Source: Homalodisca vitripennis (lineage: Eukaryota; Arthropoda; Insecta; Hemiptera; Cicadellidae). From it: a stretch of DNA of 64,000 nt. Of this stretch, positions 34,397 to 64,000 are shown piece after piece (the first letter of the stretch is position 1; every line of letters begins with the position of its first letter). The notes below the pieces were generated by a model. That model saw nothing but the letters and a program-made list of their open reading frames with translations, searched no databases and had not been told where the DNA came from. The stretch spans positions 124,631,001 to 124,695,000 of the forward strand of contig NC_060211.1 in the NCBI RefSeq assembly GCF_021130785.1. The letters run 5' to 3'. The position numbers were made by a program, and so were the translations under genes.

Positions 34397-37284
34397 TAGT
34401 ATCATATTTTCATTCAAATATAAAGTAGGAATCTCTTTATTGATTTGAACTGGAAGTTAAAAAATGTTAAGAGTTAAATTATACATAAAACTTTTTTTCA
34501 TTAATTAGATTTTGAAAATAGCTTTTGTTATAACAGATAATTGGCATACAAATGCTTTAAATTTTAATAAGCTTTAAAAAAGTATGCAAAAGCTCTGTAC
34601 AATTGTTAATGCCTTCACGTAAAGAATTTGGTGTTAAGTAGTAGAAGTATATTTCCATTAACTCCTAAGAGACTGTGTTGTGTGTCATATAATAAAATAT
34701 TCTATAAAGATCAATAATCTCATACTGGTAACAAAGTAAGTGAAGTCAGCTTAAAGTAATAACATCTTGTCACAGAGATGTGTTAGTAGAACTGTATTAT
34801 TAAGGCACAGTTCACCTATGACGAGTTGTTATGACATATTTAGCCATTAAGCTGACATGAGAGACAAATTGGATTCTTTTGTCGTATAAATTTAGTTTTC
34901 CTCCTTTGCATTCTCCGGACAAATTTCAGAGACCACATCTGGAGTCCGTGTACACATTGCGACACATTTGTGAAATCACAGTAGAGTAATTATGGAATGA
35001 AATTGTTCCAAATCATAATAATATTCACAATGAAAGATTAGTTATAGAAATAATTTTGCCAACATTTAAAGTCAGATTATTTATTTTGTCAACATAACGG
35101 TGATACGTTCTAACTCAATAGGAGAAACATATAACAGAAATCAATTCATTCAAGTCCACGACCTTATACATAAAAAAACACAAGGAGCATTAGATTTATA
35201 ATATTCATATTCTTATAATATTACAAAAGTGATTTCAACTATTTTTTAAATTGATGATAATGCTAACCATTCCAGCATTTATCAATGGGGTAAGCGTTAT
35301 CATATTTCAGCAAACGTCATATAAATGCGCTGTCTCATATCTCATTTTTAGAGGATTCACTTTATACGTCCGTCGTACGATATAAGCTGAATTCCCCAAA
35401 GAAGCACAGATTTAATCTATTAATACGTCAAGTAAATTTAAATACCAAGATTAACGTTGTAAAATTCTAACTTTATTTAGTCATCTCGTCTGAAGGTATA
35501 TTGATTTGAAAATAATCGTGAAGCTATCTGTAAACACAGAAATCGTTTGGGAGACCATTAGTGCTATCTTGTTCCAGCATGCTCGAAAAATAAAATACTA
35601 ATTTTTCATAGGACAAGGAAGTCAGCTATAACGAGTCCTTTCCTCCGATTGGGTTCATAGTCCACCGATCAAAGGGAAAACCATTCAGGCGATTATGGAT
35701 GCTTTCAAATCTGGAAATGTAAATTACTAATACTGTTTTATTAAACTTTTAACTTAATAAAGTATTAGGAACTTAAAATCACAGTCCATGATGAAAAACT
35801 AAAGTTATTCCAGTCCTGATATTACAGATAAATTAAATTTGATTCTAATGTAATGTGAACCATTACATTGTAACGGTTCACATGAGACATAAATCATATA
35901 TGTCTTCTACAGTTGATAAGAAAGTTGAATTGAAATTATTTCTTATATCGATTAATATCTTAACATCTGAAAATCTGTGTACACTAACAACGATTTACTT
36001 TTTATTGCCAGTAAATAGTCATCATTACTATTAAACAAAAGACTGTATTGTTGTAGTTCCCATGTAACAAGACCCGATTTACCTCCCCGTCTACTGCACT
36101 TAACACGGAAGATAAATTGAGATTCTTTCTTATGTCAATTAATCTCTCTGTCCCTAAAAAGCTATTTACTACTAAAAACACGATTACACTGTACTTGACT
36201 GCAAAATAAACTACTTTATATTAACTTATAGTTTCTTTTTGACAGTTTCGAAGATTTCCTTCTGTCCTATTAAAAGACCATATAGCACTTATGAATCTAA
36301 AGAAGAATGATATAAAAATTATATTATTAGACATTAAATCTTCACATGCACTAGAGGCATACGCCGTTGCAACATTTCTTCCTTTATATGGTAGAATAAA
36401 AGGGACCATTACACCAGGTCTTACATCCGACTGTGAAAACCACTTTACATAAAACCAATATTTACACTTACAACTTACAATATTAAATTTACATTACAAT
36501 TTACCTTACTGAACAGTGGATAAAAAATGTTTTTATTCGCTTCTTTGAAACAAACATTGCGTTTAAATAATTACAAACTGAGCTTACCTGATACAACTAA
36601 CATGATTTTTACGTATATTTAAAGACTCGCATATGGAAGAAAAGATTTTTGTACACTATTTCATACATCTGTCATCAATAGACATTTTAGAAAAGTAAAT
36701 TACTTCCTGAAGTCAATTATTTTATTTGTACAATTCTTCGAAGTGTTTCCCGAAAACATGAATTTTTGTATATATATTTTCATTTATTAAATACGTATAT
36801 AAGAAATTATTTTCCTTTTTAAAATTAATTAGTTATAAGGAAATGCTTTTCAAACGTTTGATTTTAATTCATTTCAGAGATCTTGCACTAAACTCATAGA
36901 GTTATTCTTTAACACCTTAAATATATTTTTAAGTAGTCAAGTTGTACCATTTACAAGAGTTAATATTATAGTCAGTTAATTTTGTTACTTTAAAATAATT
37001 TGGTAGTGATGTACTTCTCTCAGAAAACTCCTTTACACATTGCAAATGATTTGAATAAACAAAGAGAGCCTTTTTCTGTCAGCTGAATTATTACGTATAT
37101 ATTTGACTATTAGAGCTATATCAGTAATTTAATTCCCACCAAAAAACTTCATCACACGTTTCAAAGATATCGCCAGTAAATAATATTGTGCTGAACTGAT
37201 CTAGAATCTTATTTTATTTCGAATGCACATCTCAGATTGTACATTAAACATTTTTCTAAGCTAGTTATAAAATTCTTGAGAAGA

Positions 37285-37321
<37 letters not shown>

Positions 37322-38690
37322 TATATGCTTCGAAAAAGTATGAACTCAATAATATATGGTATTCGTTTGCAGGTTCAGCAATCAAGAAATGAACGCAGTT
37401 AGCGCGGAAATTACTTTGAATAACCACGAATTACAACAACATTTAGTTACATAACAACAATAAATATTAAATGAAAAACTAAGTAGCTAAACAGGGATAG
37501 ATTATAAATATATCGATAACAAATCATGAGAACATATGAATACTAGCTGTTACCCACCGCTCCACACACAATTTTCTGCTGAAAAATAGGACACCTTTGA
37601 CAAATTCTTTGATTATAACATTCGAAACACTCCTGAGGTAACTGATTGTTACACAAAGATAATTCAATATTCTTATCCATTTCAAAGTTGAGTTCTGAAG
37701 GCCAAACAAGTCTCCTTTTGTTGTCATGGAGTCCATGGAAAAAAACTTTTAATTCCCACCTAATTTCTTCAATCTTCCGTAAATGGTCACATCATGTCAT
37801 TTCTTTGCTTTCTTCTTATTTCAATATGTTTCCTACTATTTTCTTAATAGTCCTGGTCCTCTCACTTGTAGCTTGTTCAATTCTTGAGATTAGGCAGCTC
37901 CTCCACCAATAGTCCATTCTAAACATAACAACTTTTGTTTTTTTGTTTGCAGGTTATTTTTGACGATGGAAGGATTGTGAAGGAAACAGGATTTTCCGGA
38001 AATTTGCCATCGTTCAGTGAAACAGTAAATCAGGAACACTGATTTATATATCATTGATTAATAAATCAGTAACACAAACTTTTGTTTGTTCTTTTTGTTA
38101 ATTTCCCTTGTTTCAGCCCCGTGGAGATAATCTTAATGTTCTTTTGTAAATGATTTGTGTCTGTTTTTTATGATTTTTGTCTACAGGGAGACAGAGTTTC
38201 TCTCTCATTTGACTCACCGTATCCGTTTATTCTTGGTCCTTATGTCTTTGCTGCTTTATCTAATATTTAAAAAAATCACGCTAATTTAATTAAAGTTTCC
38301 ACAGGTCTTTTAGCTTGGATTGTCATGAGTACCAACATTACATGTCTTAGTATATTACATCTTCATTATTCTTGTCCAGTAACAAGAGCTCTAATAATAT
38401 ATGAATATGTCATCAAATACAACATGACAGATAAATTAAACTTCTACTTCAGATCAGTTAATGCTATGTATCAAAAGTAACTCTCTATACATTTTAGAGA
38501 CACAAAGTATAAAAAAACAGTACGTCGGGTCACTGTATACAATGTCAACAATTCGGCGTATGTGTGCTATTGTTATGTGTGAATTAGTAAATAAATATAA
38601 TTTATTGTACTTTTCATTGAAAATATTTAAAAAGAGTCTTCTTTTATAAATACACGTATATGATTACCGACACTAAATTGAAGTGTGCCT
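34397..38690. other. AT-rich stretch, no gene recognised
   Basis: Contains an (AT)n run at 37289-37316 and a head fragment of the dispersed repeat family at 37543. Several stretches with CAGATAAATTGAATT-like words (35830, 36110, 38430) resemble the duplicated unit at 38.7 kb and may be diverged relatives. No coding region was recognised. Confidence 0.45.
37543..37640 (+). repeat. Dispersed repeat family copy 3 (head only)
   Basis: The head ACTAGCTGTTACCCACCGCT followed by CACACACAATTTT resembles the head at 861 and 3721. Similarity fades after about 60 bp. Confidence 0.55.
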
Positions 38691-38699
38691 TTGTGATAT

Positions 38700-39060
38700 C
38701 ACAACTTGGCGGTGGTGACGATCTGTTGTGACATGTCTACCTTCTACATCTTACTTAGCAGATAAATTGAATTCCATTGTTGTATAAAACAATCTCAATC
38801 TCTCCACGGCATGTTAGTAAACCTAACATAATGCCCTCAACATGTTGAAGTATTTTGTCACATCGTCACAGTCTGCCGGTGACACGCACTGTTGTGACAC
38901 GCCTGCCACCTACAACTGAAGTGACTATGTAGATGTATGAGATCTTATTTGACAGATACATTAAACTCAATTGTTGTATAAAATAATCTCTCCACGGCTT
39001 GTTAGTAAATCTAATATAATGCCTTCAACATGTTGACTACTAATTCCACATCATATGATA
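38700..39060. repeat. Tandem duplication of about 170-190 bp (two diverged copies)
   Basis: Paired words at roughly constant spacing are CTGTTGTGACATG with CTGTTGTGACACG, ATTGTTGTATAAAACAATCT with ATTGTTGTATAAAATAATCT, TCTCCACGGCATGTTAGTAA with TCTCCACGGCTTGTTAGTAA, and TAATGCCCTCAACATGTTGA with TAATGCCTTCAACATGTTGA. Confidence 0.8.
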
Positions 39061-42000
39061 GTGCATGACGAAAACATGATGAGTAATACACACCGCGGGT
39101 GTAGCGACGGGAGTTAGCCACTCAGTGGGCCACCTTCTGATGATTGCTTTAAAATGAGAGCCAAACAGTGTATATCAAATATTTCTATTATCAAAACCAA
39201 CATTCATTCCTTACTCATGCCATATTCAATTACTACACTGTAGATCAATTCTCACTTAATGATTCTCTTTACAAACAAATGCGAAATATTATTATTAAAG
39301 ACTATATTATATGCATGCATCAATAATTAAGTTAATTAGTGAGATTATAGTTATTTAAACTATTTGAATAACAAGAATTCTAAATCTCTAAATGTCGCTA
39401 AATAATTGTATTAGAAATCCTGACTTAGAAACGCTACAAAATTCAATTAAATCCGAGCTGATTCCCGCCTTATCTCCACCTACATTCGTACACTGCAGTT
39501 ACTGCACAAGTCTGCAAGACTAATAATATAAAGCTTTAATCAATTCTGATTTATACTATTGTACAAATGTATTTAATTTCTTTCCAATGTCAATAAATAT
39601 ATAAAAAGTTAAATATAAATTTTTATACTTTGATTCTGAATATTTCTGATTAATTCTACTAGGATATTAGCAGCAGTATAACTTGGTCGAATTAGTCCCG
39701 TCACCATCATCAATAAAAACGTTGTGCTTGATCTCATGCTCACATAGCACAGAGAGCAACATTGCACATAGTACAAACTAACGGAATATACTTTAACATT
39801 CGTGGAAGATTTTCGGACTGTATTAATAATGATACAGGCCTACAAGCTGAAAGTTTCTGTCGCACGTTTCCTGCAACGTATATTTATCCAAGGAATGTTA
39901 GGATTAATACTCATAGAATTGTTACTTTCACTTGTAGAATATCACTTAATTTGTCTAATTTATTTGCAGTAATTAATTAAAAGCACTCATACTATAATAC
40001 TACTAACTTTTGATGCTTAACCTAACATGCAAACACCAGGTGAAAATAATAATAAACAGAAATACACTGGTCTGATGTCTTTTAGATTTTAGTTTTATTA
40101 TTTTAGACAATCACTGAGGTGAACATCAAATATTTCAGAAGACGCTCCAAAATACCTTGAAAATGCGCTCTTACTTAATTTCTGTTCCATTCTACAAATT
40201 GTTACATAATTGTGGTTTTTCGAAAAAAAAGATGACGGTTAACTTGTTTGGTTATGAATATATATTGGAATCAAAATTTACAAAATAATATGGTAGATAT
40301 TACGTATTTAAGTTTCAGAAATGTTCATGTGTATAAATGGTTCCAGATAATTTATGCTATACATATACCAAACATATAAGAAAGTATAATAGCAGTGCTT
40401 TAAAAAACTCTTTAACACAATTGAACACAAACTTTATTTTAAACACAATACCGTATTTTTAACTTAAAATTAAATTTCCAGTTTTTAAGTTTCTTAGCGA
40501 GATTACACGAACAGAGAAATTTGCAAATATAAATTACTCTAACTATTTATAACTTTTTTAAATATTTTAAATAATTTTTAATTTAACTTACTTAAATAGT
40601 GTTAGAAATTCCCTTTCAATAATCTTTTAAAATTAAAATAACATTTGCTCATAAAACTTCAATGGAAAATTGTTATTTGCAAAAACTGCAAATTAAATCT
40701 GACAATTTCGTATTTAATACTTATTAACTGTTAAATTTAAATGTTTATATTATTTGCTGCTGTAAAACTCAGAAGTTGCCTATTTTAAAGGTATCTTTTG
40801 GGACATACACTTAATCAATATATGATCTATTAAAGTGATTTATTATTTATGGCTTTAAGTGATAACGAAGTAGACTTAGTATTTGGTTGAATGAATGAAT
40901 AAATGAAATACTGATTACAATTTATAAGATCACTAAACCCTTAAGGATCACCGAGTTTTATGTAATATAGATTTAAATTTAATTAACGACATACATACAA
41001 ATATGATAAATTATATCAAAATATTAAGACATTTCAAAATCATATTTTCCTTTTATTTTTAGAATAGTCTTTAAAATTATTTATTTCTAGTGCACGTTAG
41101 TTAACTATTTCTTTGAAAATGACTTTTATTTATAGTTTTAATAATCTGGAAGGTACTGCCAAGTGTTTTTAAACAATACATATAACTGGTACAAATACTG
41201 AATTACAGCATAACTAGTTCACAAACAATTCAATTTTTATTCTATAAAAATTACTCTAGTCTCATAGCACCCGTTTTGTCCTTGCGTCAATGTCCTGTCT
41301 ATCCTTAACTTATATACAATAAAAACACTGGGATTTTTATATACAAGAAAAACAATCCTAGATTCTTATTTCGAAATTCTGTTATCAAAATTAAATCTTA
41401 AAAAGGCTAACAAATAACAAATACTCTTAAGTATTAAAATTAACAACTCAATGACTCAAAATAGTCAAATTGACTTTATAAGTAAACTTTAAATCACATA
41501 AATTATTTCTAAAAATATATCTTCGGGTTTCACCAAAATATACATCTAACGTTTTACACTAAACGCAGTATAACTGAACACACAATGTACACAATATTTA
41601 TAAACAGCACAAATTACACTACAGTAAATTATAAAGTCCTTCGATAAATATGGAAACTCTTTGTAAAAATAATCTAAATTATTTACATAAGAACTAGATA
41701 GACACTTAGATATGGTCCCTAGCCATGGTAACGTTACATCTTCTGCCCATAGTTTGATAGTATTTTCTCTCTATCTTAAACATCACACTGCAAATAAATG
41801 GATACGATTTAGAATTTGTATGATAAAGCCAAAGATCCACATAATGAGAAGTTAAATAACCGAAGGTGTAAAATTTACTTGAAAAATATATAAACTACAT
41901 GAAACTTATTTGCTTGTATTATTGACATTTATTCATTACTGTACAATTATTGGATAATAGTTGTATATTTCAAATCTTTATATTAAATTTTGTAAAAGTA

Positions 42001-42770
42001 ACAACATACAGAACTTTAAGGAAGCAAAAATTGTTCAAATCTGTTACATGTATAAAGTAATCCATTATTAGATAAAATAATTATGTTTTTACTATAAAAA
42101 TGTATCAACAATATAAATTTAAATAGTTTTTAATAAGTAGAGCATCTGTAAATTTATACTACTTTTTCAATTGGACGGATTTTCTAAAAAGAACTTTACG
42201 TGATTTTAATAAACTGATATAAAATTCTTCTTATTTTCAATAACTTAAAACGGACAAGTAAGTATCACAATTTAATACTAATACTTATCTTATAAGATTG
42301 TTTTTATAGCAAATTACAACTATAAGCAATAAACATAACACGCAATTACCTTATTCCTCAATGAAGCATATATTTTATCAGTGTATGTTTTTGTATGAAT
42401 TATATATATATCAATATCACAAGAGTTATCTTTAAACAATTACAGTTGCTCATAGTTTTAAAACTCTTTCTTGCTTCGTGTCAATGTAATAATATGAAGT
42501 GTCTAAGACTGAAAATAAGTTGTGCCATTAAATTGTTTCACAGTCAATTCAAACGTGATGAAAAAAATATAAACATCTAACGATAGTGTGGAACTAAGAC
42601 GACAGTATTACTTACATTATAGATCTATTTACAATGAAAGTCAATGGTAATAATGTTGAAACACTTCGCCAATAGTACAACCTTTGCTGTACTAGTTACA
42701 CAAGAGACTACTCGCTCACTCAATGTTATAATTTGAGGCACAGCAAACCTCTTTGTTATAACAGGCGGTA
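39061..42770. other. AT-rich stretch left of rdgC, no gene recognised
   Basis: No coding region or structured repeat seen. Part of it may be 3' UTR of rdgC if that UTR is long, but I see no decisive poly(A) signal. Confidence 0.4.
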
Positions 42771-42779
42771 TTTTGACAT

Positions 42780-42990
42780 GTGCAGACTGCCGTGAAGTGA
42801 ACTTATCGTCTCTTATTCGCTCCTTTCATGGTGTGAGTTTATGCCTCTATTCGCGTCGATTCACTAGAATTGCCACTACAGTCCGCTTTCTAAGAACACG
42901 ACACTAGCGCTGTCACTCGGTATGGAAGGAGACCGAACTAGCACGTGCGGTGGTCATGGAGCGACCCTAGCGGCGGCTTTTAGAACTAAC
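42780..42990. promoter_or_regulatory. GC-richer, CpG-containing patch; possible promoter or UTR
   Basis: About 210 bp with many CG dinucleotides (CGCGTCGATTC, AGCGCTGTCAC, CTAGCGGCGGC) inside very AT-rich DNA, about 0.75 kb beyond the rdgC stop codon. I see no open frame with a known domain. It could be the promoter of an unrecognised gene, part of an unannotated UTR, or a GC-rich repeat. Confidence 0.25.
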
Positions 42991-43748
42991 TTAACTAATC
43001 ATCTGGACCTTAGCACACTTTGTCCATATGAATGATTTAGCTCCTGTGTAACTAATACAATTAAAGTTACAACAAATAATGTAACTTACATAGTTGGTGT
43101 TAACAATAGGATATACTTAGTGAAAGATGACATTGACTGTAGATTAGAATGTAGTTCACTCGGAAACCTTCATAACTCGGGTTGAAAAGACATATAAGTT
43201 GAATTATTAATTGATTGTTTAGACAATACAGTACATATAACCGAAGTACCCGGAAAATTTCCAGCGTTAACCTAGATTAAATTAGATTACTTACAGTAGA
43301 ATAATTAAATAACTACATGTCTTTTGGCACACCATTCCTTGAACCCCAATAGTCGACTAGTAGTTGAGCTTAGTGTAAACAAGAAAGAAATATATTTAAA
43401 ATCTCTTTAGCATACATATCATAACTTCAAGAATAGCAATAAACTAAACTGACAGATATCAACCGTATCACATATTCTAAATGTTAAACGTCTTGTTGCA
43501 AAGGATTTGATGTCACGCACAAAAATGTCATCACCTTATAAATTCGTTGTTTCCATCGTATTAGATTACAATACGTATAAGTATTTGTTTCAATAATATA
43601 GATTAGATTTCAGTGCACAACAGTACAAGATGTCCAAATTATCACTTGTTCCAATTGATTTGAGGAGTACAATAATTTAAATGTTGTTTAAAACCTCGGA
43701 TGTCAATAATGTATTTTCCACTAATCGTATGCTACTGCTACTTCTGCA

Positions 43749-60303
<16,555 letters not shown>

Positions 60304-62101
60304 CTGTTCAAAAGTGTTACTACATTATGTCACGGCCAGAGATGAAATAACCTTTATGCAGGCCTGCATGTATATGTCTTATGGTATTACATCACGTTTA
60401 TGCGCTTTTGTCTTATCAATTAATTATATCCCAAGTACTTACTGAGATACAATTTTATAATTGATCAGTATCAGAAAACCACTGTTCCAATTATAAAGCG
60501 TTGGAAACAATTATGACATCGTTACAGTTTATCTCAGCTGGTTATCAAACATATGTAATATATTTTAAATATTCAATATCTCAGTTTTATGAGTAAAATA
60601 TTTGACATAGTAATCATATGTCCATGTTGCTTGTGGTAATGTATCTCTGAGGTATCATAATGATACTCTAACTGAGATGAAATTTTATTTAATGAGAATT
60701 ATAAAGAAATATTTTGTGCCTTATACATACAGTAGATACGTATTGTCAGTATGTAAACTGTAAGTCATGATTATATATTATTTAATATAAATTCTGAAAA
60801 ATACAATTCGTAAGAAATAAGCTCGAACTCGTCATTTGATTTTTTTTATCTCAACATAAACTGAGTATATTATAAATAATTCCATATAGAATTTTTAAAT
60901 ATTGTTACGTTTTATAATAATGTGTTTATAGACATTGTGTGGTATATTTTAACAATAGTGTCCCTTAAAGAAATTACGAAAAAGATCATAAAGAACGTAG
61001 TATAACTATTGAGCCATAACAAAATGTGATGTAAACTGTTTTACGAATGAAGTTTTTGCATTTCAATGATGGAAGGCTATAAATTCTCCCCGACCACTTT
61101 CTGTTTATCATACACATTGTTGATACAATGACTAGTTAACGCACGGAGCTAAATCCTGTCCCACAATTATAAACCGTTGGACAATAAATTATGTGAATGG
61201 GTGTGTAATGTTATACTCATTTGAATGAATTATAAACAGGTTATGTGGGTTGTTGATTACCATTTAAATGTTCCATTGTGCTGTAATTCTGCCATAAATA
61301 TAGTTAGAATATTATGAAATAAATTTATAGGCTAGCACTGTTTTATATAATCTTCTATTTTTGAACTAACACAGGCTTTTTACCCATTGGAAATTTCAAT
61401 CTACACCTAAAAGAATATTAAACGCACTCAAACACATTCTGAGTCATCTTTTATTATTATATCAGTTTCGTGTTGCAATAACTTCCTATTTAACATCCTC
61501 AAGAAAAATGCAGTCTACATACAGTTTCCTAAAGAACCTAAGCAATAAGAGAATCTGTGTTTATTCTTATAATGGCGACAGGAAGTTTGGCGATTAATTG
61601 CGTGGCATTTAAAATTGCTACAAATTTCATATATGGCGTCCCTAAATCACTAAATTTGGCGTAGTTATTAAATTTAAAAAATATTAATAGGAGACAATAT
61701 AGTAGTTTCTTATTTAAATTTGTATATTTTGAATGGATTTTGAAGCTACAGGCATCATTTATGCAATCAGTGGGAAAATAGTGTTTTTCATCTATAAAAC
61801 CAAAGGTATAATGGTTTTAATTCCGGTCATCACGTGCGTTTTGGTAAAAAAGGTGTTATGTTGAGGGTAAATCAGCGTATTTAAGTAAAAAGATATAATA
61901 ACTGAAAATAGCATTCAGAGATACAACACTAGAAGAACTAACACTGAGAGTAGAAATACCAAATTTTAATACCAATAATTTTAAATAGCAAACGGGCAGG
62001 AAATTGAGAACTTATACTGCAATTCAATTTCTATTCTGCAGTACTGCAGTGTAGAGGATCTAATGTTCACAGTCTATTACAAGAACGGTATTCCTTATAT
62101 A
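60304..62101. other. AT-rich stretch right of the first recognised rdgC exon
   Basis: The N-terminal IQ-containing exon(s) of rdgC should lie in this direction. I searched the minus strand by eye for an IQxxYRRxxAR-like coding stretch and did not find one. No other gene or repeat was recognised. Confidence 0.45.
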
Positions 62102-62637
62102 TGTAACGACCCGAACCTAACATGAACGCATGAATAATGAAATGAATGAATAATGAAACGACATGAATATGAAAGCATATTCAAGAAATTATGCTTTATT
62201 TGTTTATATAACAATTTCATCCTATTGGTAAAATGTCTTAATATTTAACTGAAGACATAATAATTATAAAGTGTAAAGCAGTGTTGAAAGTAAGTGAAGT
62301 GAGTAGGACAGCAATAAGACTGCTGACAACGCAGACTCGGCACCTGCGTGTGCTGGAAGGCAGTCAAGATCAGGCCTCAGACTCGTTAACATGTAATTCT
62401 CTGTAGCTCTAGTATAAAATTTTCTAAATTCTTTCAATAATGTAATTCAATATCTTATTTCATTCAGAAGTGCTCTCCCCTTTTAAACCAATCGAAATTG
62501 TGTAATTTATATAAATTAATCAATAATAAACAGTGTTTTAAAATTCAAACGTTGTTGTACAAAATTTATTTCTTTTTCCGGAATCATCCAATGGTGGCAG
62601 CGGATACCAATAAGATCCCCAAATCGGTCACGTTACA
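62102..62637 (+). mobile_element. Solo-LTR-like unit (536 bp), possible Gypsy-type
   Basis: The unit begins TGTAACGACCCGAACCTAAC and ends GGTCACGTTACA, giving TG...CA ends and a short inverted TGTAACG/CGTTACA. It is flanked on both sides by TATA, as in a 4-bp target-site duplication favoured by many Gypsy elements. It contains AATAAACAGTG near the 3' part. A TGGTGGCAGCGG word (62592-62603), reminiscent of sequence next to LTRs in some retrotransposons, lies inside rather than outside the unit, which weakens the call. The flanks are AT-rich, so TATA could match by chance. Confidence 0.45.
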
Positions 62638-64000
62638 TATATATTATTGGTTCTTCTATGCATGTTAAGAGAAAAATTTAAATATGGAGAGCTCATAATA
62701 CTTGAACATGCATTTTAATTTATTTTTCATTTTTTATAATAGCTCGATAAACTTATAAACTGGATATGTTTATTACGTCCGATTTCTGACATAATTAGCA
62801 TATCCTTGAATTATTTTGAACCATTTAAAAATTTTGAATTGAACACTGGAAGTAAAAAATACGACGTGCACTTAGCTTCCACAGAATATCACTTTAAAAG
62901 GTTTGCCAACACAACCAAGATGCATTTTCCTTGCAAAGTCATGCCTTGAGAAATAACTGATGGAATCTGCCACTCAACCCTCCTTCTCTGTAGTCTTCAC
63001 TCGGCCTCTGACTTAATTACATCGTCTCTCATTGTTCACAGCCCTGATAGATATTGACCTCGCGCCTTTCGTTATCAGTTCTACTAGCTTTATTCTGCCT
63101 ACAAATACTGCAAAAATTACATTTTTTACTGTTACATCGATTTGTGTTGTTGATTTTAACTTATTTTATTAACACTATTCGTTCCTCTTTCTACAGCGTA
63201 TAAAATATCTTGAAATATATTGTGTGATGACAAATAACTCATAAAACAATGCCACTGTAATTTAACGCCACTGTATTTTAAAAATATTAGAACATGATAA
63301 CGCATAAGAGGTTTTTTGTTTTTAAAGATTTCATATATACTTGTTTAAAATATTTTATAAGCCAAGTGAATTACGTTGATTGAATAAATGCATTAATTGG
63401 TCATGCGGATGTACTGAGTTGAGCTTACTGAATATATTAAAAATTAATTATTTAATTTGTAGTGTATTCTTTACTTATTGAAATTATCTCAAAATATGTA
63501 TCACTTTTATACTTTCAAATTATTCATAATCATGGAACAAGTGTAAATTTACAAAAGAAAGATAAAAAATAAAAGAACTTCCGCTATTTTTCTTTCAGTT
63601 TAATGTTTATTGATGTTAAGATTCCAATTAATTAATAATTGGAGAGTAACACTCAAACTCAAATAAACTCAAATAAATTTATTTTCAAAAACAAATTACC
63701 AACACTTGTACATGTTAATGCATGAAAATTGACAGCACATAGAACAAAGTCTGTGCGTGCTGTCCAGTTCAAATCTAGAATGTACAAAGTATTAATAATA
63801 AAATAAGAAATGCTATATGTTAATGAAAAATAAATAAATAAAAACAGAAATGAACTAAAGGAAACTTTAAATAAAAAATAAAAACTTGACAGACTATACA
63901 TAATTTAAAGTATAACATTTAATCAAAATCACACAAAAAATTCTAGCATATGCTGTCTTAGCACGCATCTAAATAAAACACGTAAAAACAAATGAAGATG
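62638..64000. other. AT-rich stretch to window end, no gene recognised
   Basis: No coding region recognised. The GC-richer part at 62980-63110 shows no usable frame on either strand. An 80-codon hydrophobic frame at 63659-63901 (minus) is probably chance. Confidence 0.45.

Overview
The window is AT-rich (by eye roughly 70% AT) animal DNA with spliced genes, LINE retrotransposons, mariner transposons and many microsatellites. The one host gene I recognise encodes a phosphatase of the RdgC/PPEF family that resembles the insect protein. An insect is likely. The LINE and mariner types do not fix the order, so I do not name a species.

Right third (about 43.7-60.3 kb, minus strand): rdgC, the EF-hand serine/threonine phosphatase. 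I could join eleven exons with consistent splice phases. Together they give an open frame of about 562 residues running from just before the phosphatase core to the stop codon. All core phosphatase motifs and two canonical C-terminal EF-hands are present. The N-terminal part (the IQ/calmodulin-binding segment known in the family) was not found; it probably lies to the right of 60,303 or outside the window. The introns hold a 1.33-kb mariner copy with DD41D spacing (56,448-57,777, three nonsense codons, both terminal inverted repeats), a perfect 65-bp palindrome (49,801-49,865), a long (CT)n tract, an (AT)n cluster and several copies of a dispersed repeat. A 536-bp solo-LTR-like unit lies to the right at 62,102-62,637.

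Left end (1-5.3 kb): two diverged tandem copies of a segment of about 2.85 kb, each starting with a satellite-like array of about 141 bp. The right copy lacks about 0.5 kb and has gained a (TGAAAA)n expansion. Both copies carry the dispersed repeat that recurs in the rdgC introns.

8.5-13.9 kb: a LINE graveyard. A 5'-truncated minus-strand LINE keeps the end of its endonuclease and its whole reverse transcriptase with a single frameshift. It is followed on the plus strand by an older reverse-transcriptase tail from another LINE, interrupted by unrelated sequence that includes a short open coding-like segment. Next comes an ORF1 of PHD finger, coiled coil and RRM-like region.

Middle (14-43 kb): mostly AT-rich sequence without recognisable genes. 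It holds a decayed DD34D-type mariner (about 17.96-18.69 kb), a PHD-like fragment (16.03 kb), a foldback/MITE-like element (24.84-25.22 kb), a coding-like fragment (27.17-27.36 kb), a 98-99-bp tandem array (32.04-32.49 kb), an (AT)n-centred hairpin (34.3 kb), a tandem duplication of about 190 bp (38.7-39.05 kb) and a GC-richer patch at 42.78-42.99 kb.

I found no tRNA, rRNA, CRISPR array or prokaryote-like operon, and nothing I can defend as a new multi-gene system. The more unusual signals are structural: palindromes, inverted repeats, the dispersed repeat family and the nested LINE cluster.
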